Shown here: one piece after another, positions 1 to 9,436 of the stretch
Layout: every line of letters starts with the position of its first letter
How positions within the stretch are numbered: position 1 is the stretch's first letter
The notes under the pieces: model-generated
The model's database searches: none
Told to the model about the DNA's origin: nothing
What the model saw: only the letters and a program-made list of their open reading frames with translations
Translations under genes and position numbers: made by a program
Origin: Liquorilactobacillus sicerae
Lineage (GTDB): Bacteria > Bacillota > Bacilli > Lactobacillales > Lactobacillaceae
Assembly: GCF_029916425.1 (NCBI RefSeq)
Contig: NZ_JAHAVQ010000012.1
Span: 1 to 64,000, forward strand
Reading direction: 5' to 3'
Length of the DNA stretch: 64,000 bases

Positions 1-18
1 TCAAACTCTCATTTTAAA
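1..18 (-). rRNA. 16S rRNA, first bases only (partial)
   Basis: Read on the minus strand, the left edge of the window ends in ATGAGAGTTTGA, which is the universal start of bacterial 16S rRNA (AGAGTTTGATCCTGGCTCAG). Only the first dozen or so bases lie in the window and the exact mature 5' end is approximate. The leader and promoter just upstream support the call. Confidence 0.8.
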
Positions 19-159
19 GTTTGTGACTCAAATTTATTACTAGCGAATTGACTTCGCAAATGTTGTCCTTTTTCAAGGCCCTGCACATTTGTTTATCGAA
101 ACTTTGTTCAGTTTTCAAAGGTCTACCAAATTATCAAAATCCACATGATACAAGAATTA
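19..159 (-). other. rRNA operon leader
   Basis: The transcribed spacer between the rRNA promoter and 16S. On the minus strand it contains TTTGAAAACTGAACAAAG, a motif typical of lactobacilli rRNA leaders and spacers. It also contains CAAATGT...ACATTTG and GCCTTGAAAAAGG inverted repeats, expected for RNase III processing and antitermination of the pre-rRNA. No protein gene is seen here. Confidence 0.7.
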
Positions 160-187
160 ATTATACGCTTTGTTAATAAAAAGTCAA
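160..187 (-). promoter_or_regulatory. rRNA operon promoter
   Basis: On the minus strand, TTGACT (187-182), a 16-base spacer and TATAAT (165-160) make a near-consensus sigma-A promoter pointing at the 16S gene about 150 bases downstream. Confidence 0.75.
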
Positions 188-316
188 GAAAAAACTTTTT
201 TAATTAATTCTAATGTGAAAAAAATATCTCTAAGGAATGGATTCCTTATCAACAACAATGAATATAATACCAACTATTCATCTAATCGTCAATAACTTTT
301 TTAAATTTTCTCAAAC

Positions 317-350
317 AAAAAAAGCAACCTTAACCAGACTGCTTTTTTAG
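317..350 (-). terminator. Terminator of serS
   Basis: Inverted repeat AAAAAAGCA / TGCTTTTTT about 15 bases after the serS stop. On the minus transcript the stem ends in a U-rich tract. It separates serS from the rRNA promoter. Confidence 0.7.
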
Positions 351-363
351 CACTACGACAAAA

Positions 364-1632
364 CTATTTAATTATCTCAAGTCCATGAAGGTATGGACGC
401 AAAGCTTCTGGTACAGTGACAGTTCCATCTTGATTTTGATAATTTTCTAAAATTGCAGCTACTGTTCGACCAACTGCTAAGCCAGAACCATTAAGGGTAT
501 GCACATATCTGAGTTTACCATTTTCATCACGATATTGAATATGAGCACGTCTAGCTTGAAAATCTTCGCAATTAGAACAGCTTGAAATTTCACGATACAT
601 ATTTTGAGCCGGGATCCAAACTTCAAGATCATGCGTCATAGCGGCTGAAAAACCCATATCTCCAGTTGAAAGGGTAATAATATGGTATGGTAAACCCAAT
701 TTTTCCATGATATCGCCAGCGTTCTTAGTCATCTTCTCCAATTCACCATAGGAATCCTCTGGCTTGCAATATTTTACCATTTCAACTTTGTTAAACTGAT
801 GCATCCGAATCAATCCCCGGGTATCACGACCAGCACTACCAGCCTCAGAACGAAAGCATGGTGTTAGAGCCGTAAAATAGACTGGCAACTGTTCAGTTGG
901 AATAACCTCATCCCGATAATAATTCGTCAACGGAACCTCAGCTGTTGGAATCAAAGTCATATCTTGTCCTTCAACTTGAAAAACATCTTCCTTAAATTTA
1001 GGAAATTGACCAGTACCATACATTGAGGCATCATTAACAATATATGGCGGGAGAATCTCTGTATAGCCTTCATTTGTATGCTCATCTAACATGAAATTGT
1101 AGACTGCCCGCTCAAGTTTTGCTCCTAAGCCTTTATAGTAAACAAACCGACTGCCGGCAACTTTGGCTCCTCTGGCAAAATCCAGAATCCCTAACTTTTC
1201 GCCGATCTCCCAATGCGGTTTAGGAGTAAAATCAAATTTGCGTGGTGTTCCAATCTTTCTTAACTCAACATTGAAGCTTTCATCTGGCCCCACCGGAATC
1301 GATGGATTTGGCAAATTAGGCAATCGTGAAACAATATATTCTACCTTTGCTTGAGTTTCCTTTAAATTATCTTCGAGTTTTTTGATTTGTTGACCAACCT
1401 GCTTCATCTGAGCAATTTGCTGACTAGCATCTTGTTTATTACGTTTAGCCTGAGCGATTGCTTCTGAGACTTCATTTTTTTGTTGACGCAGAGTTTCGCT
1501 TTCAACAACTAACTCCCGACGTTTTTTATCCTCCGCTAGCAATTCATCGATCGTCTCAAATTTGACTCCTCTAGTTGCTAAACGTTCTTTTACTTCATCT
1601 TCATTTTGCCGAATCTTTTTGATATCAAGCAC
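364..1632 (-). CDS. serS: Serine--tRNA ligase
   Basis: Charges tRNA-Ser with serine in the cytoplasm. The 422-residue length is normal for bacterial SerRS. Residues ~25-105 form the long antiparallel coiled-coil arm that contacts the tRNA variable arm (rich in E, K and Q). The class II catalytic core follows, with [10 protein letters not shown], motif 2 ([14 protein letters not shown]) and motif 3 ([18 protein letters not shown]) near the C-terminus. The start is GTG, preceded by AGGAGG at 9 bases. It is the only gene behind a T-box leader, so its expression should follow the charging of tRNA-Ser, and a terminator follows directly. Seen: motifs, length, T-box. Known: the SerRS fold and function. 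Confidence 0.97.
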   Translation of the reverse strand: MLDIKKIRQNEDEVKERLATRGVKFETIDELLAEDKKRRELVVESETLRQQKNEVSEAIAQAKRNKQDASQQIAQMKQVGQQIKKLEDNLKETQAKVEYIVSRLPNLPNPSIPVGPDESFNVELRKIGTPRKFDFTPKPHWEIGEKLGILDFARGAKVAGSRFVYYKGLGAKLERAVYNFMLDEHTNEGYTEILPPYIVNDASMYGTGQFPKFKEDVFQVEGQDMTLIPTAEVPLTNYYRDEVIPTEQLPVYFTALTPCFRSEAGSAGRDTRGLIRMHQFNKVEMVKYCKPEDSYGELEKMTKNAGDIMEKLGLPYHIITLSTGDMGFSAAMTHDLEVWIPAQNMYREISSCSNCEDFQARRAHIQYRDENGKLRYVHTLNGSGLAVGRTVAAILENYQNQDGTVTVPEALRPYLHGLEIIK

Positions 1633-1649
1633 TCTAATCTACCTCCTAA

Positions 1650-1905
1650 AATAATAAAAAAGACTTTTTTCATCCCATCTATAAAATGGGACGAAAAAGT
1701 CTTAGATCCGCGGTACCACCCAAGTTTAGCGATCAAAATCACTACCCTCTAATAATAACGGTCTCCCGTGCAGTATTATCTGCCCACATAACACCCGCTG
1801 GAGTTTCGGCACTGTGATTTTCACCAACCATCACATCTCTTGAAAGCTTACTTATGGCGGACTCTCGTGTTTGTAATTTCTATGCTATATGCTACCATAC
1901 TGAAG
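1650..1905 (-). promoter_or_regulatory. T-box leader of serS
   Basis: The minus strand carries the hallmark T-box GGGTGGTACCGCGG (around 1705-1722). It is followed by a GACTTTTTCGTCCC...GGGATGAAAAAAGTC terminator stem and a U tract (1655-1702), just before the serS RBS. Upstream, a GAGAGTCC... stem I region is visible. The specifier codon was not assigned with certainty; the stretch ACTCCAGCGG contains both UCC and AGC serine codons. Uncharged tRNA-Ser should stabilise the antiterminator and allow serS transcription. Confidence 0.93.
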
Positions 1906-1917
1906 TTTAAGCGTCAA

Positions 1918-3372
1918 CTATTGCTGTTCTTTTTTTAAATCATGTGGTGTTAAGTCAACCTTATCTAATGGAATCATTTTAGTTCGATAGCGAATTTTAT
2001 AGTAGCAAAACAAAATCAAAAACAATGGCACACTCATATAACTGACACCAATTGCTTGCCAATCAAGATTTTCAAACGACTTCAAATCCTGACCAATAAT
2101 GACTAACACACACAAAACAAACGACAAAATTGGCCCAAAAGGAAATAGTTTAGCTCGATATCGTAGTTCAGAAAGTGAGCGTCCTTGTTTTTTCATCGCT
2201 AAACGAAAACGATAATGTGAAATGGCAATTCCTAACCAGGCAATAAAACCAGTCAAACCACTAGCACTTACTAAAAAAGTATAAATATGTGTCCCAAAAA
2301 TACTCATTAAAAATGTAAACAAGCCAACTACTGTTGTTCCCAACAAAGCAGGAAACGGAATTCCTCTTGGACTTAAGCGTCCAAAAACCTTTGGTGCATC
2401 ACCATGACGAGCTAAGGAATACAACATCCGAGTTGAGGCATACATTCCAGAATTAGCAGCTGATAAAACTGATGTTAAAATCACAGCATTCATGACACTA
2501 GCAGCCGAAGCCAGCCCAGCACGACGAAAGACCAATGTAAATGGACTGATCGTAATATCAGAAGCACTTGAGCCTAAAAGATTTGGACTAGTATATGGGA
2601 TCAAACAAGCAATTACAAAAATTGATAAAATATAAAACAATAAAATTCGCCAAAAAACTTGTTTAATCGCTTGCGGAATGCTTTTTTCAGGAGTAGCCGA
2701 CTCGCCAGCAGTAATGCCAATCAACTCTGTTCCTTGAAAAGAGAAACCAGCAACGACAAAAACGCTTAGAATGGTTGGGATACCACCAACAAAGGGAGCC
2801 TTTTTATAAGCAAAGTTTTCTAAACCAACTGCATGTCCCCCCATAATTCCAAAAATTGTTAGTAAACCTACGATCAAGAAAATAATGACCGTCACCACTT
2901 TGATCAATGCCAACCAATACTCAGTTTCACCAAAAGATAAGACTGAAAAGCTGTTAATCAAAAAGATAATGAGCAATGCAATTGCACTGAAAACCCAAGT
3001 TGGAACATTAGGCAACCAGAACTTCATAACTAAAGAAACCGTACTAACATCGACTGCTAGAGTAATTGCCCAATTAAACCAATAATTCCAACCCATTGCA
3101 AAGCCCAAAGCTGGATCAACGAAACGACCCGAATAAACAGCAAATGAGCCGGTCACTGGCAAATAAGTTGCCATTTCCCCCAAACTGGTCATTAAAAAAT
3201 AGACCATTAGCCCAATTCCCGTATAAGCAACTAAAGCGCCACCGGGTCCAGCAGTCGAAATTGCTGAACCACTAGCTACAAACAGACCGGTTCCAATACT
3301 GCCGCCTAAAGCAATCATTGATAAGTGTCTGGTCTTCAGTGCTCGTCTAACATGTTGAATCTTACCTTCCAT
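1918..3372 (-). CDS. lysP: Lysine-type amino acid permease (APC family)
   Basis: A 484-residue integral membrane transporter of the amino acid-polyamine-organocation superfamily. It opens with the family signature around residues 18-50 (IALGGSIGTGLFVASGSA) and has about 12 hydrophobic segments. The cytoplasmic loop containing GESATPEKSIPQAI is typical of the amino acid transporter group that includes LysP. The start is ATG behind AAGGAGG. The strongest substrate clue is the lysine riboswitch in the 5' leader, so high lysine should shut the gene off and the gene probably imports lysine. It is monocistronic. The family is certain; lysine specificity is inferred from the riboswitch plus LysP-like sequence. 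Confidence 0.88.
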   Translation of the reverse strand: MEGKIQHVRRALKTRHLSMIALGGSIGTGLFVASGSAISTAGPGGALVAYTGIGLMVYFLMTSLGEMATYLPVTGSFAVYSGRFVDPALGFAMGWNYWFNWAITLAVDVSTVSLVMKFWLPNVPTWVFSAIALLIIFLINSFSVLSFGETEYWLALIKVVTVIIFLIVGLLTIFGIMGGHAVGLENFAYKKAPFVGGIPTILSVFVVAGFSFQGTELIGITAGESATPEKSIPQAIKQVFWRILLFYILSIFVIACLIPYTSPNLLGSSASDITISPFTLVFRRAGLASAASVMNAVILTSVLSAANSGMYASTRMLYSLARHGDAPKVFGRLSPRGIPFPALLGTTVVGLFTFLMSIFGTHIYTFLVSASGLTGFIAWLGIAISHYRFRLAMKKQGRSLSELRYRAKLFPFGPILSFVLCVLVIIGQDLKSFENLDWQAIGVSYMSVPLFLILFCYYKIRYRTKMIPLDKVDLTPHDLKKEQQ

Positions 3373-3444
3373 TTTCCAAAATCCTCCTTGAATAACTTAG
3401 AGGCCAACCAAGCGCAATTTACTAATTACAAATTTTAATTAAAA

Positions 3445-3685
3445 ATAAAAAGCCCTACTGGATCACGATCAGCAAGACTTCTTTCAAATTAACAAATTAA
3501 GTCAAACTCGACAGCGCTCCGCAATCTATCAATTGCGACAGTTCCTGATTTTTTCAATCAGATCCCAGCTTGAAAATTATAAAGCAAATTCAAACTTCGG
3601 CGGAGTCTCCTTTAACTGTAGGTCAGCGATGCTTTATCATCTCACTGCAGCTACTTATATCATCCGCAACCTCTTTTCGATAACT
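3445..3685 (-). promoter_or_regulatory. Lysine riboswitch (L-box) with terminator
   Basis: On the minus strand the leader shows the L-box landmarks in order: AGAGGTTGCGG, AAGTA, AAAGGAGACTCCGCCGAAG, CTGGGATCTG and GCGGAGCGCTGTCGAG. It then ends in a long hairpin (CTTGCTGATC / GATCCAGTAGG with one bulge) followed by GCTTTTTATTTTT. This is a transcription-terminating lysine riboswitch. It lies between alsS and the permease and controls the permease downstream. Confidence 0.93.
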
Positions 3686-3709
3686 ATTAAATTATACTTA
3701 AAAATCCAA

Positions 3710-5395
3710 TTAATGCAACTGGTCATCCAAAATCTGTTGTCCAAGCCCCTGATTGAAGCTGTAGTCAACTGGAATATCCACAATTACTGGTCCCTTAGTC
3801 GCAAATGCTTGATCCAAAACTTGGCCTAAATCAGCTGCCTGGGTAACCCGCAAGCCAGTCGCACCAAAACTTTCCGCATACTTAACAAAATCAACTGGGC
3901 CAAATTTAACTCCACCGGATTCACCGTATTTCAACTCTTCTTGGAACTTGACCATATCATAATAACCATCATTCCAAATAATATGAACAATATTTAAGTT
4001 TAACCGCACTGCTGTTTCTAAATCTTGAGCAGAAAACAGAAAGCCACCATCCCCAGACATTGAAACAATTTGAGTATTCGGTCGAACTAAAGCCGCCGAA
4101 ATCGCCCACGGCAAAGCTACACCTAATGTTTGCATCCCATTGCTGAATAATAGATGACGTGGGGCATAGCTTCTAAAATGACGTGCCATCCAAATATAAA
4201 AGCTACCGACATCAACCGTAACCGTCATATCATCAGTAATTCGTGACTGTAAAGCGCGGATCACGCTCAATGGATGATTTAAAACCTGGTCCTTTTTGAC
4301 TGCTGGTGCAGCATCACGCTCTTCAAATTTTTGATGCAGCTTTGCCAAATATTCTTCTGATTCAACTGGAACTTGGTAACCCTTCATATAAGGCAACAAG
4401 AAATCAAGGGTCTGAGCAATATCACCAATCAATTCTCTTTCTGGTTGAAAATTCTTGTCGATCTCAGCAGGCATCGTATCAATCACAACGATATTCGCTT
4501 TACCTTCTGCATTCCAGTTACGTGGTTCATATTCAATCGGATCATAACCAATTGCAACCACTAAATCGCTCTTTTTTAATAATCGATCACCTGGCTGATT
4601 GCGGAAAAGTCCAACACGGCCAAAGAAGTCAGCTTCTAATTCACGCGGAATAATTCCGGCACCTTGGAAGGTTTCAACAACTGGTAAATGTGTTTCAGCA
4701 ATCAAATTTCGAATCGCTTTAGTTGTTTCTGGTGAGGAAGCCCGCATTCCTAATAACAAAACTGGTAATTTTGCTGTCTTAATTCGTTGCGATAACAAAG
4801 TTGACTCAATTGGACTAGCTGGGCCAAGCTTTGGGGCAATTAAAGGCTTAATTACTTTGGTCTGAACATGTGCATCTGTAACATCCTGTGGAACTGAGAC
4901 AAAGCCAGCACCTTGTTTGCCCGCTTCTGCTGCTTGATAAGCATTAGCTATCACTTCAGAAACATTTTCTGGATCTTGAACTTCGGCACTGTATTTAGTG
5001 ATTGGGGCAAATAGTGAAGAATTGGCCATGCTTTGATGCGTCTGACGTAAAAGGTCCGTCCGTTGCACTTGACCAGAAATAGCCAAAACCGGATCTCCTT
5101 CAGCTGTTGCCGTTACTAAACCTGTTGCCAAGTTGCTGGCACCAGGGCCGGAAGTGGTTAGTACAACTCCCGGTTTGCCAGTAATTCTGCCAATTCCTGC
5201 GGCCATAAACGCTGCATTTTGTTCATGACGTGTCAAAATCAACTTAGGTGCCTTCGCATCTGATGGATGTGCTAACCTTTCAAAAACTCGATCAATTTTA
5301 GCACCCGGAATTCCAAAAACATATTTAACATCATGATTGATCAAACTATCAACAATTGCATCTGCCCCGTAATAATCTTTATTATTTTCTGTCAT
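3710..5395 (-). CDS. alsS: Acetolactate synthase, catabolic (ThDP enzyme)
   Basis: Condenses two pyruvate molecules to 2-acetolactate, the first step toward acetoin/diacetyl and a sink for excess pyruvate. At 561 residues it matches AlsS rather than the anabolic IlvB. No small regulatory subunit or other ilv genes are nearby. N-terminal ThDP-binding domain with [10 protein letters not shown] and the catalytic Glu in [15 protein letters not shown]-terminal [15 protein letters not shown] followed by WNDGYYDM, the ThDP/Mg motif. I chose the ATG at 5395 because GGAGG precedes it by 11 bases; an upstream TTG gives 12 extra residues without an RBS. No alsD lies in the window. The Rrf2-type gene upstream could be its regulator, but that is only proximity. 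Confidence 0.92.
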   Translation of the reverse strand: MTENNKDYYGADAIVDSLINHDVKYVFGIPGAKIDRVFERLAHPSDAKAPKLILTRHEQNAAFMAAGIGRITGKPGVVLTTSGPGASNLATGLVTATAEGDPVLAISGQVQRTDLLRQTHQSMANSSLFAPITKYSAEVQDPENVSEVIANAYQAAEAGKQGAGFVSVPQDVTDAHVQTKVIKPLIAPKLGPASPIESTLLSQRIKTAKLPVLLLGMRASSPETTKAIRNLIAETHLPVVETFQGAGIIPRELEADFFGRVGLFRNQPGDRLLKKSDLVVAIGYDPIEYEPRNWNAEGKANIVVIDTMPAEIDKNFQPERELIGDIAQTLDFLLPYMKGYQVPVESEEYLAKLHQKFEERDAAPAVKKDQVLNHPLSVIRALQSRITDDMTVTVDVGSFYIWMARHFRSYAPRHLLFSNGMQTLGVALPWAISAALVRPNTQIVSMSGDGGFLFSAQDLETAVRLNLNIVHIIWNDGYYDMVKFQEELKYGESGGVKFGPVDFVKYAESFGATGLRVTQAADLGQVLDQAFATKGPVIVDIPVDYSFNQGLGQQILDDQLH

Positions 5396-5512
5396 TGGCC
5401 GACTTACCTCCAAAGTTATCTTTATCCGCAAAAGTTTTAAATGAGTATTGCACTTCTTAATCTTACCATCAAAAACTGTTGTGAAAAAATTAATTTAAAT
5501 TGGCAACCAAAT

Positions 5513-6034
5513 TTATTTTTGAACTCTTAATTTCTGAATCTCAGGCAGAACTATTTTAGCCTCGTTTTGCGGATCATTCCAATCAATCAGTGGGATCTTG
5601 GTACTACCAAAAGTATCAACAATGATTTGATAAACAGTTTTAGTTTGCAAATACTGGCCCCAGCGCAAATCAGCTTGGTGAAAAGCTTCATTAATTACAT
5701 GTGTTGCCTCTTGTGACAACGGCCGAAAATCACGAAAAACTAAATCGATGAAACCAAGATCAGGGTAAGTTTTAATTTCTCCTTCAGTTGCTTCAACAAT
5801 TTCTAACAAGGTTATATTTTTCGGATCTTTAGCCAACGAAAAGCCGCCGTTATTACCAGAAGTTGACGTGATTAGTCCTGCGATTACCAGCTTACGCAAG
5901 AGTTTCTGCAAATAACTTTGCGAGCCATTGACCCGATCATGGATCACCTGAGAAGAAATTGGAATCTGTCGATTTTGTGTCGCCAGTAAAGCAATAATGC
6001 AGGCTGCCTGTTCGAATCCTTTTGTTAATTGCAT
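5513..6034 (-). CDS. Rrf2-family transcriptional regulator
   Basis: A 173-residue protein with the Rrf2 winged-helix N-terminus: MQLTKGFEQAACIIALLA, the recognition region SQSYLQKLLRKLVIAGLI, and wing STSGNNGGFSLAKDP (~residues 58-72). Classical Fe-S Rrf2 proteins (IscR, NsrR) carry three cysteines in the linker; here the only cysteine is near the N-terminus, so Fe-S sensing is unlikely. The C-terminal half beyond residue ~90 is longer than usual and unassigned. It sits between alsS and a GNAT gene, all on the minus strand. Signal and targets are unknown. Confidence 0.85.
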   Translation of the reverse strand: MQLTKGFEQAACIIALLATQNRQIPISSQVIHDRVNGSQSYLQKLLRKLVIAGLITSTSGNNGGFSLAKDPKNITLLEIVEATEGEIKTYPDLGFIDLVFRDFRPLSQEATHVINEAFHQADLRWGQYLQTKTVYQIIVDTFGSTKIPLIDWNDPQNEAKIVLPEIQKLRVQK

Positions 6035-6062
6035 AAAATCATTCCTTTAAAATTAATTTCAA

Positions 6063-6578
6063 CTAAATCACTTTGTGAAAGGCAATAAATTTTTTGATCA
6101 CTAAATTTGATCCCCATAACGACTTAAAAATGTCCTGAATTTCAAAACCATTTTTTTCTAAAACGCATTGTGAAGCCAGATTATTCCATGAAACAAAGGC
6201 ATCGATCCGTTCAATTTTTTGATTGGCAGCCCAATCAATTACTCCTGCAACTGCTTCAGTCATATAGCCTTGATTTTGAAACTTAGGGTTAAGCGCATAA
6301 CCTAAGAGCTTTTTCTTCTGGTCAGGAGCTGTTTCTTTGTTTACAGTTTCATATAAACAAAGATTACCAATCACTTTAGTTTGTTTTCTTTCCTCTAATA
6401 CCCAGCTTTCAGAAGAGGCTAATTGTTGAACGAATTTCAAAGCTGCTTGTTTTGTCTGACAACATAAAAAGCCACCTGCTTGAGCAACCTGTGGATTAGA
6501 AGCATATTCAAAAATATCTGTTAAGTCTTTTAAAGTCGCCTTTCTAAGGACCAAGCGCTTAGTTACAATTTTGTCCAT
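6063..6578 (-). CDS. GNAT N-acetyltransferase (RimJ/RimL-like)
   Basis: A 171-residue GCN5-related acetyltransferase transferring acetyl from acetyl-CoA to an unknown amine. It begins KRLVLRKATLKDLTDIFEYA and contains the beta4/A region LLGYALNPKFQNQGYMTEAV, where QNQGYM is the variant acetyl-CoA pyrophosphate loop. Near the end VSWNNLASQCVLEKNGF is the typical RimJ/RimL tail. The spacing to the next minus-strand gene upstream is 3 bases, so it is probably co-transcribed with the zinc-ribbon protein. The substrate cannot be read from the sequence. Confidence 0.85.
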   Translation of the reverse strand: MDKIVTKRLVLRKATLKDLTDIFEYASNPQVAQAGGFLCCQTKQAALKFVQQLASSESWVLEERKQTKVIGNLCLYETVNKETAPDQKKKLLGYALNPKFQNQGYMTEAVAGVIDWAANQKIERIDAFVSWNNLASQCVLEKNGFEIQDIFKSLWGSNLVIKKFIAFHKVI

Positions 6579-6581
6579 TAA

Positions 6582-7304
6582 TTACCTCTTATTTGTTTTT
6601 TCTTTAAAAGTATATTGCCGATTTTTCAAGGATTGCGGCTGAACCATGGCAAAAATGATAAATAAATCTCCTAAAGCAAAAATAAATTTCATCAGTATCA
6701 GCCAAGCAGACCAGCCACAATCATGCAAACGACGCACTTGAGCTGTGGTGATTGTAATATAAACAAAAGTTATCCACGCGCTTAATATTAACCGAAAAGT
6801 TGGATCAACTAAATTAGGCATAAACTGACTAATTGCTGTAATTGCTAAGCCAAGGATCATTCCAACAACTAAAGACATTAAGTTAAGGCCCAAAAATGCC
6901 CACCAATAATCTGCTCGACCCATTCGCTTGGAAACTTTAAAAGTATCATGAATCAACAGTCGAGTTGAAACTTTTAAACCAGGATGAACAGATTCATTCT
7001 TAGGTAACTTGACCTCCGCTGCTGTTTCTGACTGTGAATGATGATGGGAAGCTGAATCTATTAGTTTAGATTCAGTTGTCGGCTTTTCACTTGGTTGAGC
7101 AGCATCTGGTTGTTGCGCTTGGTAATAGAAAAACGCTTGATCTGCTCCACAAAAAGGACAATAATTAGCATTTACCGGAATCTTTTTCTGACATTTCTTA
7201 CAATTTTTAGTTTCTGCCGGCTTTTGTTCCTGTAAAACCGCACAATAAGGACAAGCCTTGACATTTTCTTCAATTTTGCGGCCACATCTTTGACAATATT
7301 TCAT
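6582..7304 (-). CDS. Double zinc-ribbon DUF805 membrane protein
   Basis: About 240 residues. Two zinc-ribbon modules lie at the N-terminus: CQRCGRKIEENVKACPYC and CKKCQKKIPVNANYCPFC, each CxxC-x(10-12)-CxxC. A polar linker follows (~60-105), then a DUF805 membrane domain (GRADYWWAFLGLN, three to four hydrophobic helices, RRLHDCGWSAW). The DUF805 motif RxxYW...RxHD is intact. Known: DUF805 proteins are small inner-membrane proteins of unknown function. I place the start at the ATG (7304), 12 bases from AAGGAG; a TTG 9 bases upstream sits too close to that SD. Confidence 0.8.
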   Translation of the reverse strand: MKYCQRCGRKIEENVKACPYCAVLQEQKPAETKNCKKCQKKIPVNANYCPFCGADQAFFYYQAQQPDAAQPSEKPTTESKLIDSASHHHSQSETAAEVKLPKNESVHPGLKVSTRLLIHDTFKVSKRMGRADYWWAFLGLNLMSLVVGMILGLAITAISQFMPNLVDPTFRLILSAWITFVYITITTAQVRRLHDCGWSAWLILMKFIFALGDLFIIFAMVQPQSLKNRQYTFKEKTNKR

Positions 7305-7592
7305 ATAAGTCAATAACTCCTTCTTACTAAAACTAGCAGAGTAAATAAAATAATTATTAAGTTTCTAATATGTTCAGCCTTTTTGCGGTAACATGAAAGA
7401 TAAAGATTATTTGACCTCAGGCTATCATTAAGAAACATTATACCTTAAATTAAGCCTTGATTGTTAGACTAATCTTTGCTGTTTATCCAAGGTACCTAAT
7501 TACATTATAGTTTAATTTTTGCCTGAAGATTAGCAGTTGCAATTATTTATGATAAGATATCAATTGTATGCTAAGGCCAAAGGAGTCTTTTT

Positions 7593-8645
7593 ATGCCAAC
7601 ATCTGATCCAAATCAAGCAGCAACCTCAGCACGCACTCGTTCACAAAATAGCATCAAACGTAAGCGAAAAGCTCGGCTGATTTCTTTTTTTATCATTTTG
7701 ATTTTTGTAGTTTTTAGTGCCTTTTTCTTTCATCATCTTGATCAACTCTATCAAACAGCTCAGAAAACTGCCGATAAAGTTTATAATTCTGCCAAAATTT
7801 CTAAAGCTCGAGACCCTCAGCAATTATTGCGTGAAAAGAAACCAATCTCAATTTTATTAATGGGAACTGATACTGGCGCTTTAGGCAGAAACTTTAAAGG
7901 TCGGACTGATACAATGATCGTCGCCATTTTAAACCCCAAGAAACAAAAGGTAACTCTGGTTAGTTTACCGAGAGATGCTCTAGTTGCAGTTTATGGTTTC
8001 GAAAATTATTTCCCAAGTAAATTAAACTCGGCTTATGATTATGGTGGTTCGGGTACAGCTGTTAAAACTGTGCAGAAATATTTAAATGTTCCAATCGACT
8101 TTTACATGACAATTAATATGGGCGGTTTGGAAAATTTGGTCAATGCAGTTGACGGAGTAAAAATCAAATCGCTATTGACTTTCAATTATGGTGGTTATGC
8201 TTTTAAAAAGGGTGCTGTTCAAACCATGAATGGTAAACGTGCTTTGGCTTATGTCCGCATGCGTCATAGCGATCCACTAGGGGATTATGGCCGACAGCAA
8301 CGGCAACGACAGGTGTTGGCAGCAATTGCTCATAAAGCTGGTAATTTGAAAAATCTGATGTCAACATCTTTTTTCGATGAAATCAGCAAACAATTACAAA
8401 CTGATCTAACTTTTAAGGATTTTGAAATGTTGGCGTTGAATTATCGCCATACCTCAAGAAATATCAGCTCTGATCATGCCCAAGGAGAACAAGACGAAAT
8501 TGATGGGACGTCTTTTGAATCTGTTCATGAAACTGAAAAACAGCGAGTTACTAATGAATTGCGTCAAGCTTTAGATCTTCAAGCAGCAACCACTGGCAGT
8601 ACTTTAAGCAGCTCAAACAAAATTAACACTACTTCTAAGAATTAA
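7593..8645 (+). CDS. LytR-CpsA-Psr (LCP) family cell-wall ligase
   Basis: Membrane-anchored phosphotransferase of the LCP family, which attaches teichoic acids or capsular polymers to peptidoglycan outside the membrane. 350 residues: basic N-terminus (RKRKAR, ~22-27), one TM helix (~28-48), then the LCP domain with ILLMGTDTG, GRTDTMIVAILNP, LVSLPRDALV, the KLNSAYDYGG motif and YVRMRHSDPLGDYGRQQRQRQ. These include the conserved Arg and Asp that bind the polyprenyl pyrophosphate. A Ser/Thr-rich low-complexity tail ends the protein. It starts at ATG behind AAAGGAG and is monocistronic, ending in a bidirectional terminator. The polymer attached is not known. Confidence 0.92.
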   Translation: MPTSDPNQAATSARTRSQNSIKRKRKARLISFFIILIFVVFSAFFFHHLDQLYQTAQKTADKVYNSAKISKARDPQQLLREKKPISILLMGTDTGALGRNFKGRTDTMIVAILNPKKQKVTLVSLPRDALVAVYGFENYFPSKLNSAYDYGGSGTAVKTVQKYLNVPIDFYMTINMGGLENLVNAVDGVKIKSLLTFNYGGYAFKKGAVQTMNGKRALAYVRMRHSDPLGDYGRQQRQRQVLAAIAHKAGNLKNLMSTSFFDEISKQLQTDLTFKDFEMLALNYRHTSRNISSDHAQGEQDEIDGTSFESVHETEKQRVTNELRQALDLQAATTGSTLSSSNKINTTSKN

Positions 8646-8687
8646 TCAATTCCAAGACGAGTCACCTATCCCGAGCACACAACAATA

Positions 8688-8727
8688 GAGGCTGGAAAAT
8701 TAAAATTTTCCAGCCTCTTAATTTTTT
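8688..8727. terminator. Bidirectional terminator
   Basis: GAGGCTGGAAAATT / AATTTTCCAGCCTC stem with A/T flanks on both sides. It separates the plus-strand LCP gene from the converging minus-strand ABC operon. Confidence 0.85.
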
Positions 8728-9406
8728 ATTTGCCTGAACGACAAAGATTTCTTTGAACGTTAAAATGTCCCTGACGTAATTCAATTTGGACATCGCAATT
8801 TCGAGCAACCTCAGCCTCATGAGTTACGATAATCACGCAACGGTTCTCTTCATGCGCTAATTTTTTAAACAGATTAATAACTTCATTGGTGTTATCTTCA
8901 TCTAAGTTACCAGTCGGTTCATCAGCTAATACTAATTGAGCATCGCAACACATCGTTCGCACAATTGCTACCCGCTGCTGCTGTCCTCCAGATAAGAAAA
9001 CTACTTTCTTATCTGCCAACTGTCTGTCAAGCCCAATTTTAGCCAACAGCTGTAAAACATACTGACGATCATGGCGATGTTTTGAGCCCGTCAGTTCCAT
9101 AGCCGTTAGAATGTTTTCCATAACGGTCATATAATCAAATAGATTGTATGCTTGAAAAACCATCGAAACATCTTTGCGGCGATACTCTGACAAATTGTTG
9201 GCAGTGACCATTTTCTCTTGATATTTAAGTTTGCCGCTAGTTGGAACATCTAAACCGGCCAGCAATGATAAGAAAGTTGTTTTACCTGCCCCGCTGCGGC
9301 CAACGATTGCATATAACTCGCCAGCATCAAATTCTAAATTGACATGTTCAAATAGTTTTTTGTCACTTTTTGGATATCGATAAGTTAAGTCTTCAACTTT
9401 TAGCAA
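8726..9406 (-). CDS. ABC transporter ATP-binding protein (MacB/LolD type)
   Basis: A 226-residue ATPase of the type that partners FtsX-like permeases. Walker A GRSGAGKTT (~36-44), Q-loop VFQAYNLFDYMTV, signature LSGGQQQRVAIVR, Walker B LVLADEPTGNLD and switch His in IIVTHEAEVA are all intact. It is encoded 30 bases downstream of its presumed permease on the minus strand. No two-component system or membrane-fusion protein is adjacent, so the substrate is open; this class in Firmicutes usually exports peptides or lipids, or provides mechanical coupling for them. Confidence 0.9.
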   Translation of the reverse strand: MLKVEDLTYRYPKSDKKLFEHVNLEFDAGELYAIVGRSGAGKTTFLSLLAGLDVPTSGKLKYQEKMVTANNLSEYRRKDVSMVFQAYNLFDYMTVMENILTAMELTGSKHRHDRQYVLQLLAKIGLDRQLADKKVVFLSGGQQQRVAIVRTMCCDAQLVLADEPTGNLDEDNTNEVINLFKKLAHEENRCVIIVTHEAEVARNCDVQIELRQGHFNVQRNLCRSGK

Positions 9407-9436
9407 ATTAATCCCTCCAGATCATATTAAATCGGT

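Noticed and set aside
1163-1354. 63-codon frame antisense to serS
   Set aside because: Lies fully inside serS, no SD, no homology seen.
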